DNA of 64,000 nucleotides. Source: Amycolatopsis azurea DSM 43854. Lineage in GTDB: Bacteria > Actinomycetota > Actinomycetes > Mycobacteriales > Pseudonocardiaceae. Below, in pieces: positions 30,056 through 37,751 of the stretch. The DNA lies in assembly GCF_001995215.1 (NCBI RefSeq), contig NZ_MUXN01000004.1, positions 124,193 to 188,192 on the forward strand. Direction: 5' to 3'. A program made the translations under genes and the position numbers. Below the pieces are notes generated by a model, which had not been told where the DNA came from, made no database searches, and worked only from the letters and a program-made list of their open reading frames with translations. The stretch's first letter is position 1. Each line of letters begins with the position of its first letter.

Positions 30056-32112
30056 CCGGGCTCCGCGTCGGCGTGGACATCGGCGGCACGTTCACCGATC
30101 TCTGCGTGCTCGACGAGACCGGGGTCGTCGCCGTCGGCAAAGTCCTGACGACGCACGACGAACCCGCTCGCGCGGTCGAGGAAGGTCTGAAAAGGACACT
30201 CGCCGACGCCGGGCTGGACGCGGGAGACGTCGAGCAGTTCGTGCACGGGACCACACTGGTCACGAACGCGCTCATCGAACGCAAGGGAGCGCGCACCGCG
30301 CTGCTGGCGACCGCCGGTTTCCGTGACGTGCTGGAGATGCGGCGCGAACATCGCTACGAACTGTACGACCTGCTCATCGAATTGCCGACGCCGCTGGTCC
30401 CACGTCACCTGCGCTTCGACGTCCGCGAGCGGATCCTCGCCGACGGGACAGTCCACAGGGGACTGGACGAGGAGTACGTCGCGCGGCTGGGCCGCGAGCT
30501 CGACGCCCGTGGGATCGACGCGGTGGCGATCTGTTTCCTGCACGCCTTCACCAATCCCGCGCACGAACGACGGGCCGCCGAGGTGCTGGCGGACGTGGCG
30601 CCTCGGTTGAGGGTCGCGCTGTCCAGCGAGGTCGTCCCCGAGATCCGCGAATTCGAACGCGCGTCCACCACGGTCGCGAACGTCTACGTCCAGGACCTCA
30701 CCGAACGCTATCTGCGTGATCTGGAACGGCGCCTGCACGAGGCCGGGGTGCGGCCGTCGCCGCACATCATGCTGTCCAACGGCGGGATCGCGACCGTCGA
30801 CACGGCCGCGCGGTACCCGATCCGCATCCTCGAATCCGGTCCGGCGGGCGGGGCACTGGCCGCGTCCGCGATCGGGTCCGCGGCCGGTGTCGAAGACCTG
30901 CTGGCCTTTGATATGGGCGGCACCACGGCGAAACTGTGCATGATCTCCGGCGGCGCGCCGCTGGTGACGCACGAGTTCGAGGTGGACCGGAAGTACCGGC
31001 TGCTGCCGGGATCCGGGCTGCCGGTCAAGGTCCCGGTCACCGACATGATCGAGATCGGCGTCGGCGGCGGTTCGATCGCCCGCATCGACGCGCTCGGCCT
31101 GCTCACCGTCGGCCCGGATTCGGCGGGATCCGAGCCCGGCCCGGTCTGCTACGGACGAGGCGGCGCCGAACCCACCGTGACCGACGCCGACCTCGTGCTC
31201 GGCTACCTGGACCCCGGGTACTTCCTCGGCGGCGGAATGACTTTGGACGCCGAGGGCGCGCGCGAGGCGATCCGCGCGAAGATCGCCGGACCGCTCGGCG
31301 TCAGCGTCGAAGAGGCCGCTTGGGGCATTCACACCAGCGTCAACGAGGACATGGCCAACGCCGCCCGCGTCCACGCCGTCGAACGCGGCAAGGATCCGGC
31401 GAAGCTGCCGATGTTCACTTTCGGCGGTGCCGGGCCGGTGCACGGCGTCGGCGTGGCACGCGCACTCGGCGCCCCCGAGGTGGTCGCCCCGCCGGCGGCC
31501 GGGGTGCTGAGCGCGGCGGGATTCCTCACCGCGCCGCTGGCCTTCGATTTCGTGCGTTCGGCGCGTTCCGCGGTCCTCGATCTCTCGTGGGAGCAGGTCG
31601 ACGCGCTGTTCGCCGAGATGGAGGCCGAGGGCGCGGAACTGCTGGAGAAGTCCGGTGTGGACGGTGCTCGGGTGACGCACCGCAGGATCGCCGAAATGCG
31701 CTATTCCGGTCAGGGGTACGAGATCCGCGTGCCGGTCGAGCCGGGGAAGTGGCCTGAGTCGCTGGTCAACGCGTTCACCGGGACCTATCGGACGCTGTAC
31801 CGGCGGACCGGGCCGGACGTCGGGATCGAGGTGCTCAACTGGCGGGTCGTCTCCAGCGGTCCGGCACCCGAGGTCACGCTGAAACTCGCGGGGGCCGAGG
31901 CCGAGGGCGACGCGCGCAAGGGGACGCGTCCGGCGTACTTTCCCGCCGAGGGTGGCTTTGTCGACACGGCGGTGTTCGACCGGTACCGGCTCAAACCGGG
32001 TGATCGCGTCGAAGGCCCGGCCATCGTGGAGGAACGGGAGTCCACTGTGGTCGTTCCCCCGGGTTCTCACTGCGTGGTCGGCGAAGACGCCAGTCTGGTG
32101 GTGACGGTGTGA
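30052..32112 (+). CDS. hydantoinase A / 5-oxoprolinase ATPase subunit family
   Basis: 686 residues, the normal length for HyuA. The ATPase fold shows VGVDIGGTFTDLCVLDE at the N-terminus (phosphate 1 motif), FVHGTTLVTNALIERKGARTALLATAGFRDVLEM, and a second GVEDLLAFDMGGTTAKLCMI. GVGGGSIARID, SAGSEPGPVCYGRGG and TFGGAGPVHGVGVARALG are diagnostic for the HyuA/acetone carboxylase group. With HyuB it performs ATP-dependent ring opening of hydantoin- or 5-oxoproline-like compounds, or related carboxylation. The GTG start overlaps the ThDP enzyme stop (GTGA), and its own stop overlaps hyuB, so stoichiometric expression is expected. The substrate is unknown. Confidence 0.93.
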   Translation: MTGLRVGVDIGGTFTDLCVLDETGVVAVGKVLTTHDEPARAVEEGLKRTLADAGLDAGDVEQFVHGTTLVTNALIERKGARTALLATAGFRDVLEMRREHRYELYDLLIELPTPLVPRHLRFDVRERILADGTVHRGLDEEYVARLGRELDARGIDAVAICFLHAFTNPAHERRAAEVLADVAPRLRVALSSEVVPEIREFERASTTVANVYVQDLTERYLRDLERRLHEAGVRPSPHIMLSNGGIATVDTAARYPIRILESGPAGGALAASAIGSAAGVEDLLAFDMGGTTAKLCMISGGAPLVTHEFEVDRKYRLLPGSGLPVKVPVTDMIEIGVGGGSIARIDALGLLTVGPDSAGSEPGPVCYGRGGAEPTVTDADLVLGYLDPGYFLGGGMTLDAEGAREAIRAKIAGPLGVSVEEAAWGIHTSVNEDMANAARVHAVERGKDPAKLPMFTFGGAGPVHGVGVARALGAPEVVAPPAAGVLSAAGFLTAPLAFDFVRSARSAVLDLSWEQVDALFAEMEAEGAELLEKSGVDGARVTHRRIAEMRYSGQGYEIRVPVEPGKWPESLVNAFTGTYRTLYRRTGPDVGIEVLNWRVVSSGPAPEVTLKLAGAEAEGDARKGTRPAYFPAEGGFVDTAVFDRYRLKPGDRVEGPAIVEERESTVVVPPGSHCVVGEDASLVVTV

Positions 32113-33818
32113 GCGTCGACCCGATCCTGGTGGGGGTGCTGGGAAACCGGCTGCACTCGATCCTGGCCGAACAGCAGAACGCGCTCGTCAACACGGCGTT
32201 CTCTTCCGTGGTGCGGGAATCGCTCGATCTGGCCTGCGCGGTGTTCGATTCGCGTGGCGAGATGATCGGCCAGTCCGTCGGCGGGACCCCAGGCCACATC
32301 AACGCGATGGCGACCGGGATGCACCACTTCGTCGCCGCGTACCCGCCGGAGACCCTGGAACCGGGCGACGTCCTGCTCACCAACGATCCGTGGCAGACGG
32401 CCGGGCAGATCAACGACATCACCGTCGCCACACCGGTGTTCCTGCGAGGACGGCTGGTCGCGTGGTTCGCGTCCTGTTGCCACGCCCCGGACATCGGCGG
32501 AAGGCTGGTCTCGGCGGAAGCGACCGAGGTCTTCGAAGAAGGCTTGCGCCTGCCGATCATGAAGTTCCTCCGCGCGGGCGAGGTCAACGCGGATCTCGAA
32601 CTGCTGATCCGCGCGAACGTCCGCACCCCGGAGGAGACCATCGGCGATCTGTACGCCCAGGTCACCGGGAACGAGGTCGGCGCCGCCAGCCTGGTGCGGC
32701 TGCTGGAGGAATTCGACCTCGACACCCTCGACGACATCGCCGCGGAGATCATGAACCGGTCCGAGCGTGCCCTGCGTGACGCGCTGGCGAAACTGCCGGA
32801 CGGCACGTACGCCAGTGAACTGGTGACCGACGGGTTCGACGACGAAGAGGTCGTCCTCAAGGTCACCGTGACCGTCGACGGCGACGAGATCCATCTCGAC
32901 TTCGCCGGTTCGTCGCCGCAAAGCCGTCGCGGGATCAACGTCGTCCTGAACTACACCAGGGCGTACGCCTCGTTCGCGGTCAAGGCGGCCATCTCCCCGG
33001 AGGTGCCGCACAACGCGGGTTCGTTCCGGCCAGTGCACGTCACCGCGCCGGAGGGGTCGGTGCTGAACTGCACTCCGCCCGCGCCGGTCGCCTCTCGGCA
33101 CCTGATCGGGCATTTCCTGCCTTCGCTGCTGATCACCGCCTTGCGCGAAGCGTTGCCCGGCAACGCGATGGCGCACAGCGCGGACGCGTTGTGGATGACG
33201 ATCTGGCGCGGTACCGACGCCGAGGGCCGCGAGTTCATGCTCAACGTCTTCCAGACCGGCGGGATCGGCGCAAGGTCCACAAAGGATGGTCTGAATACGA
33301 CCGGATTCCCGAGCGGGCTGCGGTCCACACCGACAGAGGTCATCGAGACGATGGCGCCGCTGATCCAGCATGAACGCGTGCTGCGCACGGACTCCGGCGG
33401 CGCCGGAAAGTGGCGTGGCGGTCTCGGCCAGTGCACCACGATGGGCGCCCGCGGTGAGATCTCCTGGAGTGTCAACGGGAACGTCGACCGGTTGCTCCGG
33501 GCGGCGTCCGGTGTGGACTCGGGGCGCGACGGGTCGGTGGGCCGGTTCGCACTGACCCGCGGTGCCTTGCCGTCGAAGAGCCGGGTGAACCTGAGCCCGT
33601 GCGACGTGGTGAACGTGTTCCTCCCGGGTGGCGGGGGTTACGGCGACCCGTTCGAACGGGACCCGGAAGCCGTGCTCGCCGACGTCGTCGACCGCTACAT
33701 CTCGCCGCGAGCGGCGCGCGAGCTGTACGGCATCGAGGTCACCTATCACGGGGATCCTGAGGCGCTGGTGCGCCTTCCGGAGGACTACACAGCGGTTTCG
33801 TTGAGAGGGAGGAAATGA
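32109..33818 (+). CDS. hydantoinase B / oxoprolinase family protein
   Basis: 569 residues, typical for HyuB. Landmarks are ILAEQQNALVNTAFSSVVRESLDLACAVFDSRGEMIGQSVGGTPGHI, LEPGDVLLTNDPWQTAGQINDITVATPVF, ASCCHAPDIGG, and the C-terminal HERVLRTDSGGAGKWRGGLGQ and NVFLPGGGGYGDPFERDP. It is the partner subunit of the ATPase encoded just upstream, starting in a 4-bp overlap (GTGA). The metal- or substrate-binding His and Asp residues of the NDPW and CCHAPDIGG segments are present. The stop overlaps an ATG of the following SDR gene. Confidence 0.93.
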   Translation: MSVDPILVGVLGNRLHSILAEQQNALVNTAFSSVVRESLDLACAVFDSRGEMIGQSVGGTPGHINAMATGMHHFVAAYPPETLEPGDVLLTNDPWQTAGQINDITVATPVFLRGRLVAWFASCCHAPDIGGRLVSAEATEVFEEGLRLPIMKFLRAGEVNADLELLIRANVRTPEETIGDLYAQVTGNEVGAASLVRLLEEFDLDTLDDIAAEIMNRSERALRDALAKLPDGTYASELVTDGFDDEEVVLKVTVTVDGDEIHLDFAGSSPQSRRGINVVLNYTRAYASFAVKAAISPEVPHNAGSFRPVHVTAPEGSVLNCTPPAPVASRHLIGHFLPSLLITALREALPGNAMAHSADALWMTIWRGTDAEGREFMLNVFQTGGIGARSTKDGLNTTGFPSGLRSTPTEVIETMAPLIQHERVLRTDSGGAGKWRGGLGQCTTMGARGEISWSVNGNVDRLLRAASGVDSGRDGSVGRFALTRGALPSKSRVNLSPCDVVNVFLPGGGGYGDPFERDPEAVLADVVDRYISPRAARELYGIEVTYHGDPEALVRLPEDYTAVSLRGRK

Positions 33819-33820
33819 GC

Positions 33821-34606
33821 ATGGGTCGGCTGGCAGACAAGGTCGCGGTGGTCTTCGGCGGCGCGAGGGGAATCGGGCTCGCCACCGTGAAGGAGTTCGT
33901 CGCCGAGGGCGCGACCGTGTTCTCCAGCGACATCCGCGAGCCCGCGGAGTCCGTTGAAGGCGCGGCACACTCCCTTGTGGACGCCACCGACGAGGGGCAG
34001 GTCGACGAGTTCGTGCGCGGGGTGCTCGCCGAAACCGGTCGGATCGACGTGCTGTTCAACAACGTCGGAATCCACCTCGGCAAGCCGCTGGCCGACACCA
34101 CCTTGGCGGAATTCGACAACATCTTCGCGCTGAACGTGCGCGCGGCCTTCCTCGGCACGCGCGCGGTGCTGCCGCACATGATCGCGAACAAGGCGGGCAG
34201 CATCATCACGACGTCGTCCAACGGCGGGGTGATGGGCCGCCCGGCCGACCCGGTGTACAACGCCACCAAGCACGCGCTGGTCGGCCTGACGAAGTCGATC
34301 GCCGTCGCGCACGCGCACCAGGGGATCCGCGCGAACACGATCAACCCGGGCGCCATCGACACTGACATGCTGCGCGGCACCCTCGCGTCGCCCGAGGATT
34401 TCGAGGCCAAGCAACATCACTTGACCGCGAGCACGCCCGCGGGACGGGTCGGTGAGGCCTGGGAGGTCGCGAAGGCCGTCGTCTTCCTGGCCAGCGACGA
34501 ATCGCGGTTCATCAACGGAGTCGCGCTCCCGATCGACGGCGCCAAGGCGGCGGGCGCGATGCCGGGCAACCGGTACAGCCTCGACTTCGAACTCGGCGTC
34601 AGGTAA
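33821..34606 (+). CDS. short-chain dehydrogenase/reductase
   Basis: 261 residues of the classical SDR family. The cofactor motif is VVFGGARGIGLATVKEFVAEGA, NNVGIHL is the NNAG equivalent, and the active site has Ser in ITTSSNGGV and the Tyr-x3-Lys in VYNATKHALVGLTKSIA. An Asp after beta-2 (FSSDIREPAE) points to NAD preference. I prefer the ATG at 33821, 8 bp after GGGAGG, over the ATG at 33815 that overlaps the hyuB stop but lies only 2 bp from the same site. It probably oxidises or reduces an intermediate of the pathway that contains the ThDP enzyme and hydantoinase. Confidence 0.88.
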   Translation: MGRLADKVAVVFGGARGIGLATVKEFVAEGATVFSSDIREPAESVEGAAHSLVDATDEGQVDEFVRGVLAETGRIDVLFNNVGIHLGKPLADTTLAEFDNIFALNVRAAFLGTRAVLPHMIANKAGSIITTSSNGGVMGRPADPVYNATKHALVGLTKSIAVAHAHQGIRANTINPGAIDTDMLRGTLASPEDFEAKQHHLTASTPAGRVGEAWEVAKAVVFLASDESRFINGVALPIDGAKAAGAMPGNRYSLDFELGVR

Positions 34607-34610
34607 CGCC

Positions 34611-35306
34611 ATGTCCACTCCTGCCGCCGAGGAGACACTGGCCCGGGACAGACCTCTGCTGGAACGAAGCGGGACAGCGGAACGGGTCGCGGAGATCCTG
34701 CGACAGCGCATCACGGAAGGTGTTTTCCCACCGGGGTCGAGGCTTTCCGAACCGTCGATCAGTGCCGCGCTGGGTGTTTCGCGCAATACCCTGCGCGAGT
34801 CCTTCCAACTGCTGGCACACGAACGGCTCGCGGTGCACGAACTCAACCGCGGCGTGTTCGTGCGGGAGCTGACCGCGCAGGACATCTCGGATCTCTACGT
34901 GATGCGGCGGGTCACCGAATGCGGTGCGCTGCGGTGCGCGTCCGAACTGTCCACTGTGGATCTTTCCGCCCTCGCCGCCGCGGTGACGAAGGGCCGGGCG
35001 GCGGCGGACGAAGGTGACTGGCAGGCCGTCGGGACCGCGAGTATCGCTTTCCATCAGGCGGTGGGCGATCTGGCGGACAGTGAGCGGGTCAGCACGACGA
35101 TGCGCCAGGTGCTGGCGGAGACGCGGCTGTTCTTCGTGCTGGCGGACAACACGCGCGCGTTCTTCGAGCCGTTCCTGGTGCGGCACGAGCGGATCCTGCG
35201 GGACCTGGAGCGAGGGCGGTTCGGGCCCGCGGAGACGGCGCTGGAGAAGTATCTGCGGGACGCGGAAAGGCAGCTTCTGGCCGCTTACGAGCGCCGCGAG
35301 TCGTGA
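34611..35306 (+). CDS. GntR-family transcriptional regulator, FCD subfamily (second)
   Basis: 231 residues. The wHTH spans about 20-90 (AERVAEILRQRITEGVFPPGSRLSEPSISAALGVSRNTLRESFQLLAHERL in several turns), followed by an FCD domain (LYVMRRVTECGALRCAS, AFHQAVGDLADSERVSTTMRQVL, FEPFLVRHERILRDLERGRFGPAETALEKYL). His/Asp residues for a metal-ligand site are present in SIAFHQAV and RHERIL. It closes the hydantoinase operon, 4 bp after the SDR stop, and may control the palindrome-containing promoter at 28387. The stop codon TGA (35304-35306) lies inside the terminal inverted repeat of the repeat element that starts at 35301. Confidence 0.88.
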   Translation: MSTPAAEETLARDRPLLERSGTAERVAEILRQRITEGVFPPGSRLSEPSISAALGVSRNTLRESFQLLAHERLAVHELNRGVFVRELTAQDISDLYVMRRVTECGALRCASELSTVDLSALAAAVTKGRAAADEGDWQAVGTASIAFHQAVGDLADSERVSTTMRQVLAETRLFFVLADNTRAFFEPFLVRHERILRDLERGRFGPAETALEKYLRDAERQLLAAYERRES

Positions 35307-35578
35307 GTGGTGTCCAGGCAAAGGTGTCCTGTCGGGTGGCAGGTCCGTGAAGGCCTCCTTGAGGGACTCTGGGTCCCTCAAGGAGGCCTTCACGGACTTC
35401 TGCTCAGTGGTGACGAGCGGGGTGAAGGGGACTTCCCTCCATCGCACGAGCGGAAAGTCGTGTTGCGAAAGCCACTTTCGCAACCTTCAACGTTGCGAAA
35501 GTGGCTTTCGCAACACCTGAGGTCGGCGTACGACGAGGGACTGAGCACGCAACCAGACCCCGGCCCCGCCACTCACGA
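35301..35578. repeat. composite palindrome-rich repeat element with 10-bp terminal inverted repeats
   Basis: TCGTGAGTGG at 35301-35310 and its exact reverse complement at 35569-35578 bound a 278-bp non-coding stretch. Inside, in order, lie: a GGTGTCCTGTCGGGTGG stretch, the 55-bp hairpin at 35343-35397, a damaged left arm GGTGAAGGGGACTTCCC with GGAAAGTC, two hairpins GTTGCGAAAG-CCA-CTTTCGCAAC (35462-35484) and GTTGCGAAAG-TGG-CTTTCGCAAC (35493-35515) in opposite orientation, and GGTCGGCGTACG. The same modules in the same order form the element at 53423-53757. The element reaches into the GntR stop codon on the left and stops 5 bp before the alpha-galactosidase stop on the right. Confidence 0.85.
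35343..35397. repeat. 55-bp palindromic repeat, copy 1
   Basis: Arms of 25 bp (35343-35367, 35373-35397), beginning GTCCGTGAAGGCCTCCTTGA, are perfect complements around the 5-nt loop TCTGG. The same arms occur at 43309, 48880 and 53484. This copy lies inside the larger composite element. Confidence 0.92.
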
Positions 35579-35582
35579 GCCC

Positions 35583-37535
35583 CTAGCAGCTCAGAGTCGC
35601 ACCGGCCCAGTCCGCGTGATCGGAATCGACGCCGTCACCGCCGTCCGTGACGACCAGATCCACCACCTGGACCCCGCCCAGCGGAACGGAAAGCTTCTCC
35701 GCGGCCTGGCCGCGTTTGAGCACGCCGGTGTTCGCCAGTCGCTTCCCGTCGCCGAGGACCTCGAAGGCCACGCTGCCCGCGGCCTTCTCGTCGTCGACCC
35801 CGACCGACGACGTGAACGACGTGCAGCCGCCGCCGAGGTAGATCCGGACCTTCGACGGCGCGTGGACGCCCAGCCCGTCGTCGTAGGTCACGCCGCCGAT
35901 GCTCATCTTGCGACCATCGCCGGCGCCCGATTCACCGTTGCTGGTCCCGCGTTCCACCGGGCCGTAGCCGTTGTCCGCCGTCATGAACGCCGCCTTCGAC
36001 AGCGCGCTCGTCCCGGCGGCGGGCGCTTTCACGAGGGGAGCGCTTCCTCTCGTGGTCAACGATCGCGCGCCCCAGGCCGTCCGGTAGTCGATCCGGCCGG
36101 AGACCTCGACGTGGTCGCCGGAGGGTGACGACGGGCGCACGGTCCAGCTCCGTTCCCACGACTTCCCGGGCGCGACAACGGGAATCCCGACTTCGGTACC
36201 GCCGTCCGGCTTCCAGCCCGCGCCGACCGTCAGCTTCACCGTGCCCGACCGCACCGGCGTCCGGCCGTCGTTGAACACCCGCAGCGTCGTGGTGAACGGC
36301 TTGTCGGTCGCGACGTATTCGGGAGCCTGTAACGAAAGCGTCGTATGCGGCGCGGCCTGCGGCTTGCTGGACGGCCAGACCCGGAACGTCGCCGAGCCGT
36401 GGCTCGGCAGCCCGGCCCGCAGGGTTCCGGCGGATTCGGTCTCGGTGCCGGACCACAGATCCCGGACCCGGTAGCCGGACGACGCCGGGGCACCGATCTC
36501 CTTGGCTGTGGCAGACACTGTCGCCGACGCGCCGCCGCGGTTGAACAGCACGACGACGTTCGAGCCGTCGGACATCGGCTTGGCCCAGACCTCGGTGTCA
36601 CCGTCGTCGCGGACCTTGTGGCCCTGTTTGCCGCCCCAGTCCTGGTTGACCGCGAGAAGATCCTTGTTCAGCAGGATCTTCTTGGTCGCCTCGGACATCG
36701 AGCGCAGGTCGTTGCCCGCCAGCAGCGGGGCGTTGAGCAACGACCAGAGCGCGAAATGGGAGCGGTATTCCGTGTCGGTCATGCCGCCGTTGCCGACCTC
36801 GAGCATGTCCGGGTCGTTCCAGCCGCCAGGTCCGGAGTAGGCCTCCAAGCCGACCTGCTGGTCGAGAAGGTTCATCACGCTCGCCCAGGTGTCGGTGATG
36901 TCGCCGGTGGTGCGCCACAGTTGCGCGCCCGCGTTCCTGCCCCATTCCCAGGGCTTGTTCTGGCCCCATTCGCAGAGGGCGTAGACGATCGGGCGGCTGG
37001 TCTTCTTCAGCGCCTCGCCCATTTTCGTGTACCGCTCCAGTGCGGGGCGGCCCTGGTTGTTGCAGTTGTCGTATTTGAGGTAGTCGACACCCCACTCCGC
37101 GAACGTCCGCGCGTCGACCTCTTCGTGGTCGAGCGAACCGGGCATGGTCCGCGCGCAGGTTTCCGTGCCGGCGCTGGTGTAGATGCCGAGCTTCAGCCCT
37201 TTGCCGTGCACGTAGTCGGCCAACGCCTTGATCCCGCTGGGGAATCGTGTGCGGTGTGGTTCGTACTTCCCGTCGGGGGTGCGGTTCTTTTCGGCCCAGC
37301 AGTCGTCGATGTTGACGTACTGATAGCCCGCGGCCTTCATCCCGGACGACACCATGGCGTCGGCGGTTTCCCTGATCAGCTGTTCGTTGATATCGCAGCC
37401 GAACTTGTTCCAGCTGTTCCAGCCCATCGGCGGCGTGGCGACCGGTGGGGACTCGCTCTCGGCGGCTGTCGCCGGAAGGGCGTAGAGGGCGGTGAGCGTG
37501 CAGGCGGCGACGAGCGCCCCGGCGAAAAGTCGCAT
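35583..37535 (-). CDS. secreted alpha-galactosidase, GH27, with C-terminal NPCBM domain
   Basis: 650 residues with a signal peptide (MRLFAGALVAACTLTALYALPATAAE). The GH27 barrel covers about 35-400: PPMGWNSWNKFGCDI, the nucleophile Asp156 in YLKYDNCNN, and the acid/base region GGWNDPDMLEVG at about 237-248. An alpha-galactosidase C-terminal beta domain and a NEW3-like segment (TTTLRVFNDGRTPVRSGTVKLTVG) follow. The last about 140 residues are an NPCBM carbohydrate-binding module (NGYGPVERGTSNGE, GVTYDDGLGVHAPSKVRIYLGG, SVGVDDE). It removes terminal alpha-galactosyl groups from plant oligosaccharides outside the cell. GGAGGACC lies before the ATG at 37535. Direct repeats upstream (37551-37586) may be a regulator site. 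Confidence 0.95.
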   Translation of the reverse strand: MRLFAGALVAACTLTALYALPATAAESESPPVATPPMGWNSWNKFGCDINEQLIRETADAMVSSGMKAAGYQYVNIDDCWAEKNRTPDGKYEPHRTRFPSGIKALADYVHGKGLKLGIYTSAGTETCARTMPGSLDHEEVDARTFAEWGVDYLKYDNCNNQGRPALERYTKMGEALKKTSRPIVYALCEWGQNKPWEWGRNAGAQLWRTTGDITDTWASVMNLLDQQVGLEAYSGPGGWNDPDMLEVGNGGMTDTEYRSHFALWSLLNAPLLAGNDLRSMSEATKKILLNKDLLAVNQDWGGKQGHKVRDDGDTEVWAKPMSDGSNVVVLFNRGGASATVSATAKEIGAPASSGYRVRDLWSGTETESAGTLRAGLPSHGSATFRVWPSSKPQAAPHTTLSLQAPEYVATDKPFTTTLRVFNDGRTPVRSGTVKLTVGAGWKPDGGTEVGIPVVAPGKSWERSWTVRPSSPSGDHVEVSGRIDYRTAWGARSLTTRGSAPLVKAPAAGTSALSKAAFMTADNGYGPVERGTSNGESGAGDGRKMSIGGVTYDDGLGVHAPSKVRIYLGGGCTSFTSSVGVDDEKAAGSVAFEVLGDGKRLANTGVLKRGQAAEKLSVPLGGVQVVDLVVTDGGDGVDSDHADWAGATLSC

Positions 37536-37550
37536 TGAGGTCCTCCAGAA

Positions 37551-37586
37551 TGCTCAACTTTGAACAAACCTGCTCATCAAACAACA
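37551..37586 (-). promoter_or_regulatory. direct repeats upstream of the alpha-galactosidase gene
   Basis: TGCTCA-N6-AACA occurs twice (37551-37566 and 37571-37586), 20 bp apart, which is two helical turns, so both lie on one face of the DNA. The first copy is 15 bp upstream of the start codon. A sugar-responsive repressor or activator (ROK, DeoR or LacI type) could bind here; none is encoded next to the gene. Confidence 0.5.
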
Positions 37587-37751
37587 GGATCGACCGATGC
37601 GGGTCAAGGGCCGTTGGGATGACGTGGGAAATTCACTGACGGTAGTCCTGACAGACCGGACAGGTCCGGGTGGCGAACTGTGCACGATGGAGTGTTCGCG
37701 TCACGACGGGATCCGGGTGAGGATGGGGGCACGAGCACGAGGAGGAAGAAC

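Noticed and set aside
29815..32070. 751-codon open frame on the - strand
   Set aside because: Antisense to the end of the ThDP gene and hydantoinase A; low-complexity His/Arg/Asp-rich translation, no ribosome site.
35461..35516. CRISPR-like pair of short repeats
   Set aside because: The two GTTGCGAAAG hairpins are inverted relative to each other, there is no spacer series, and no cas gene is present.
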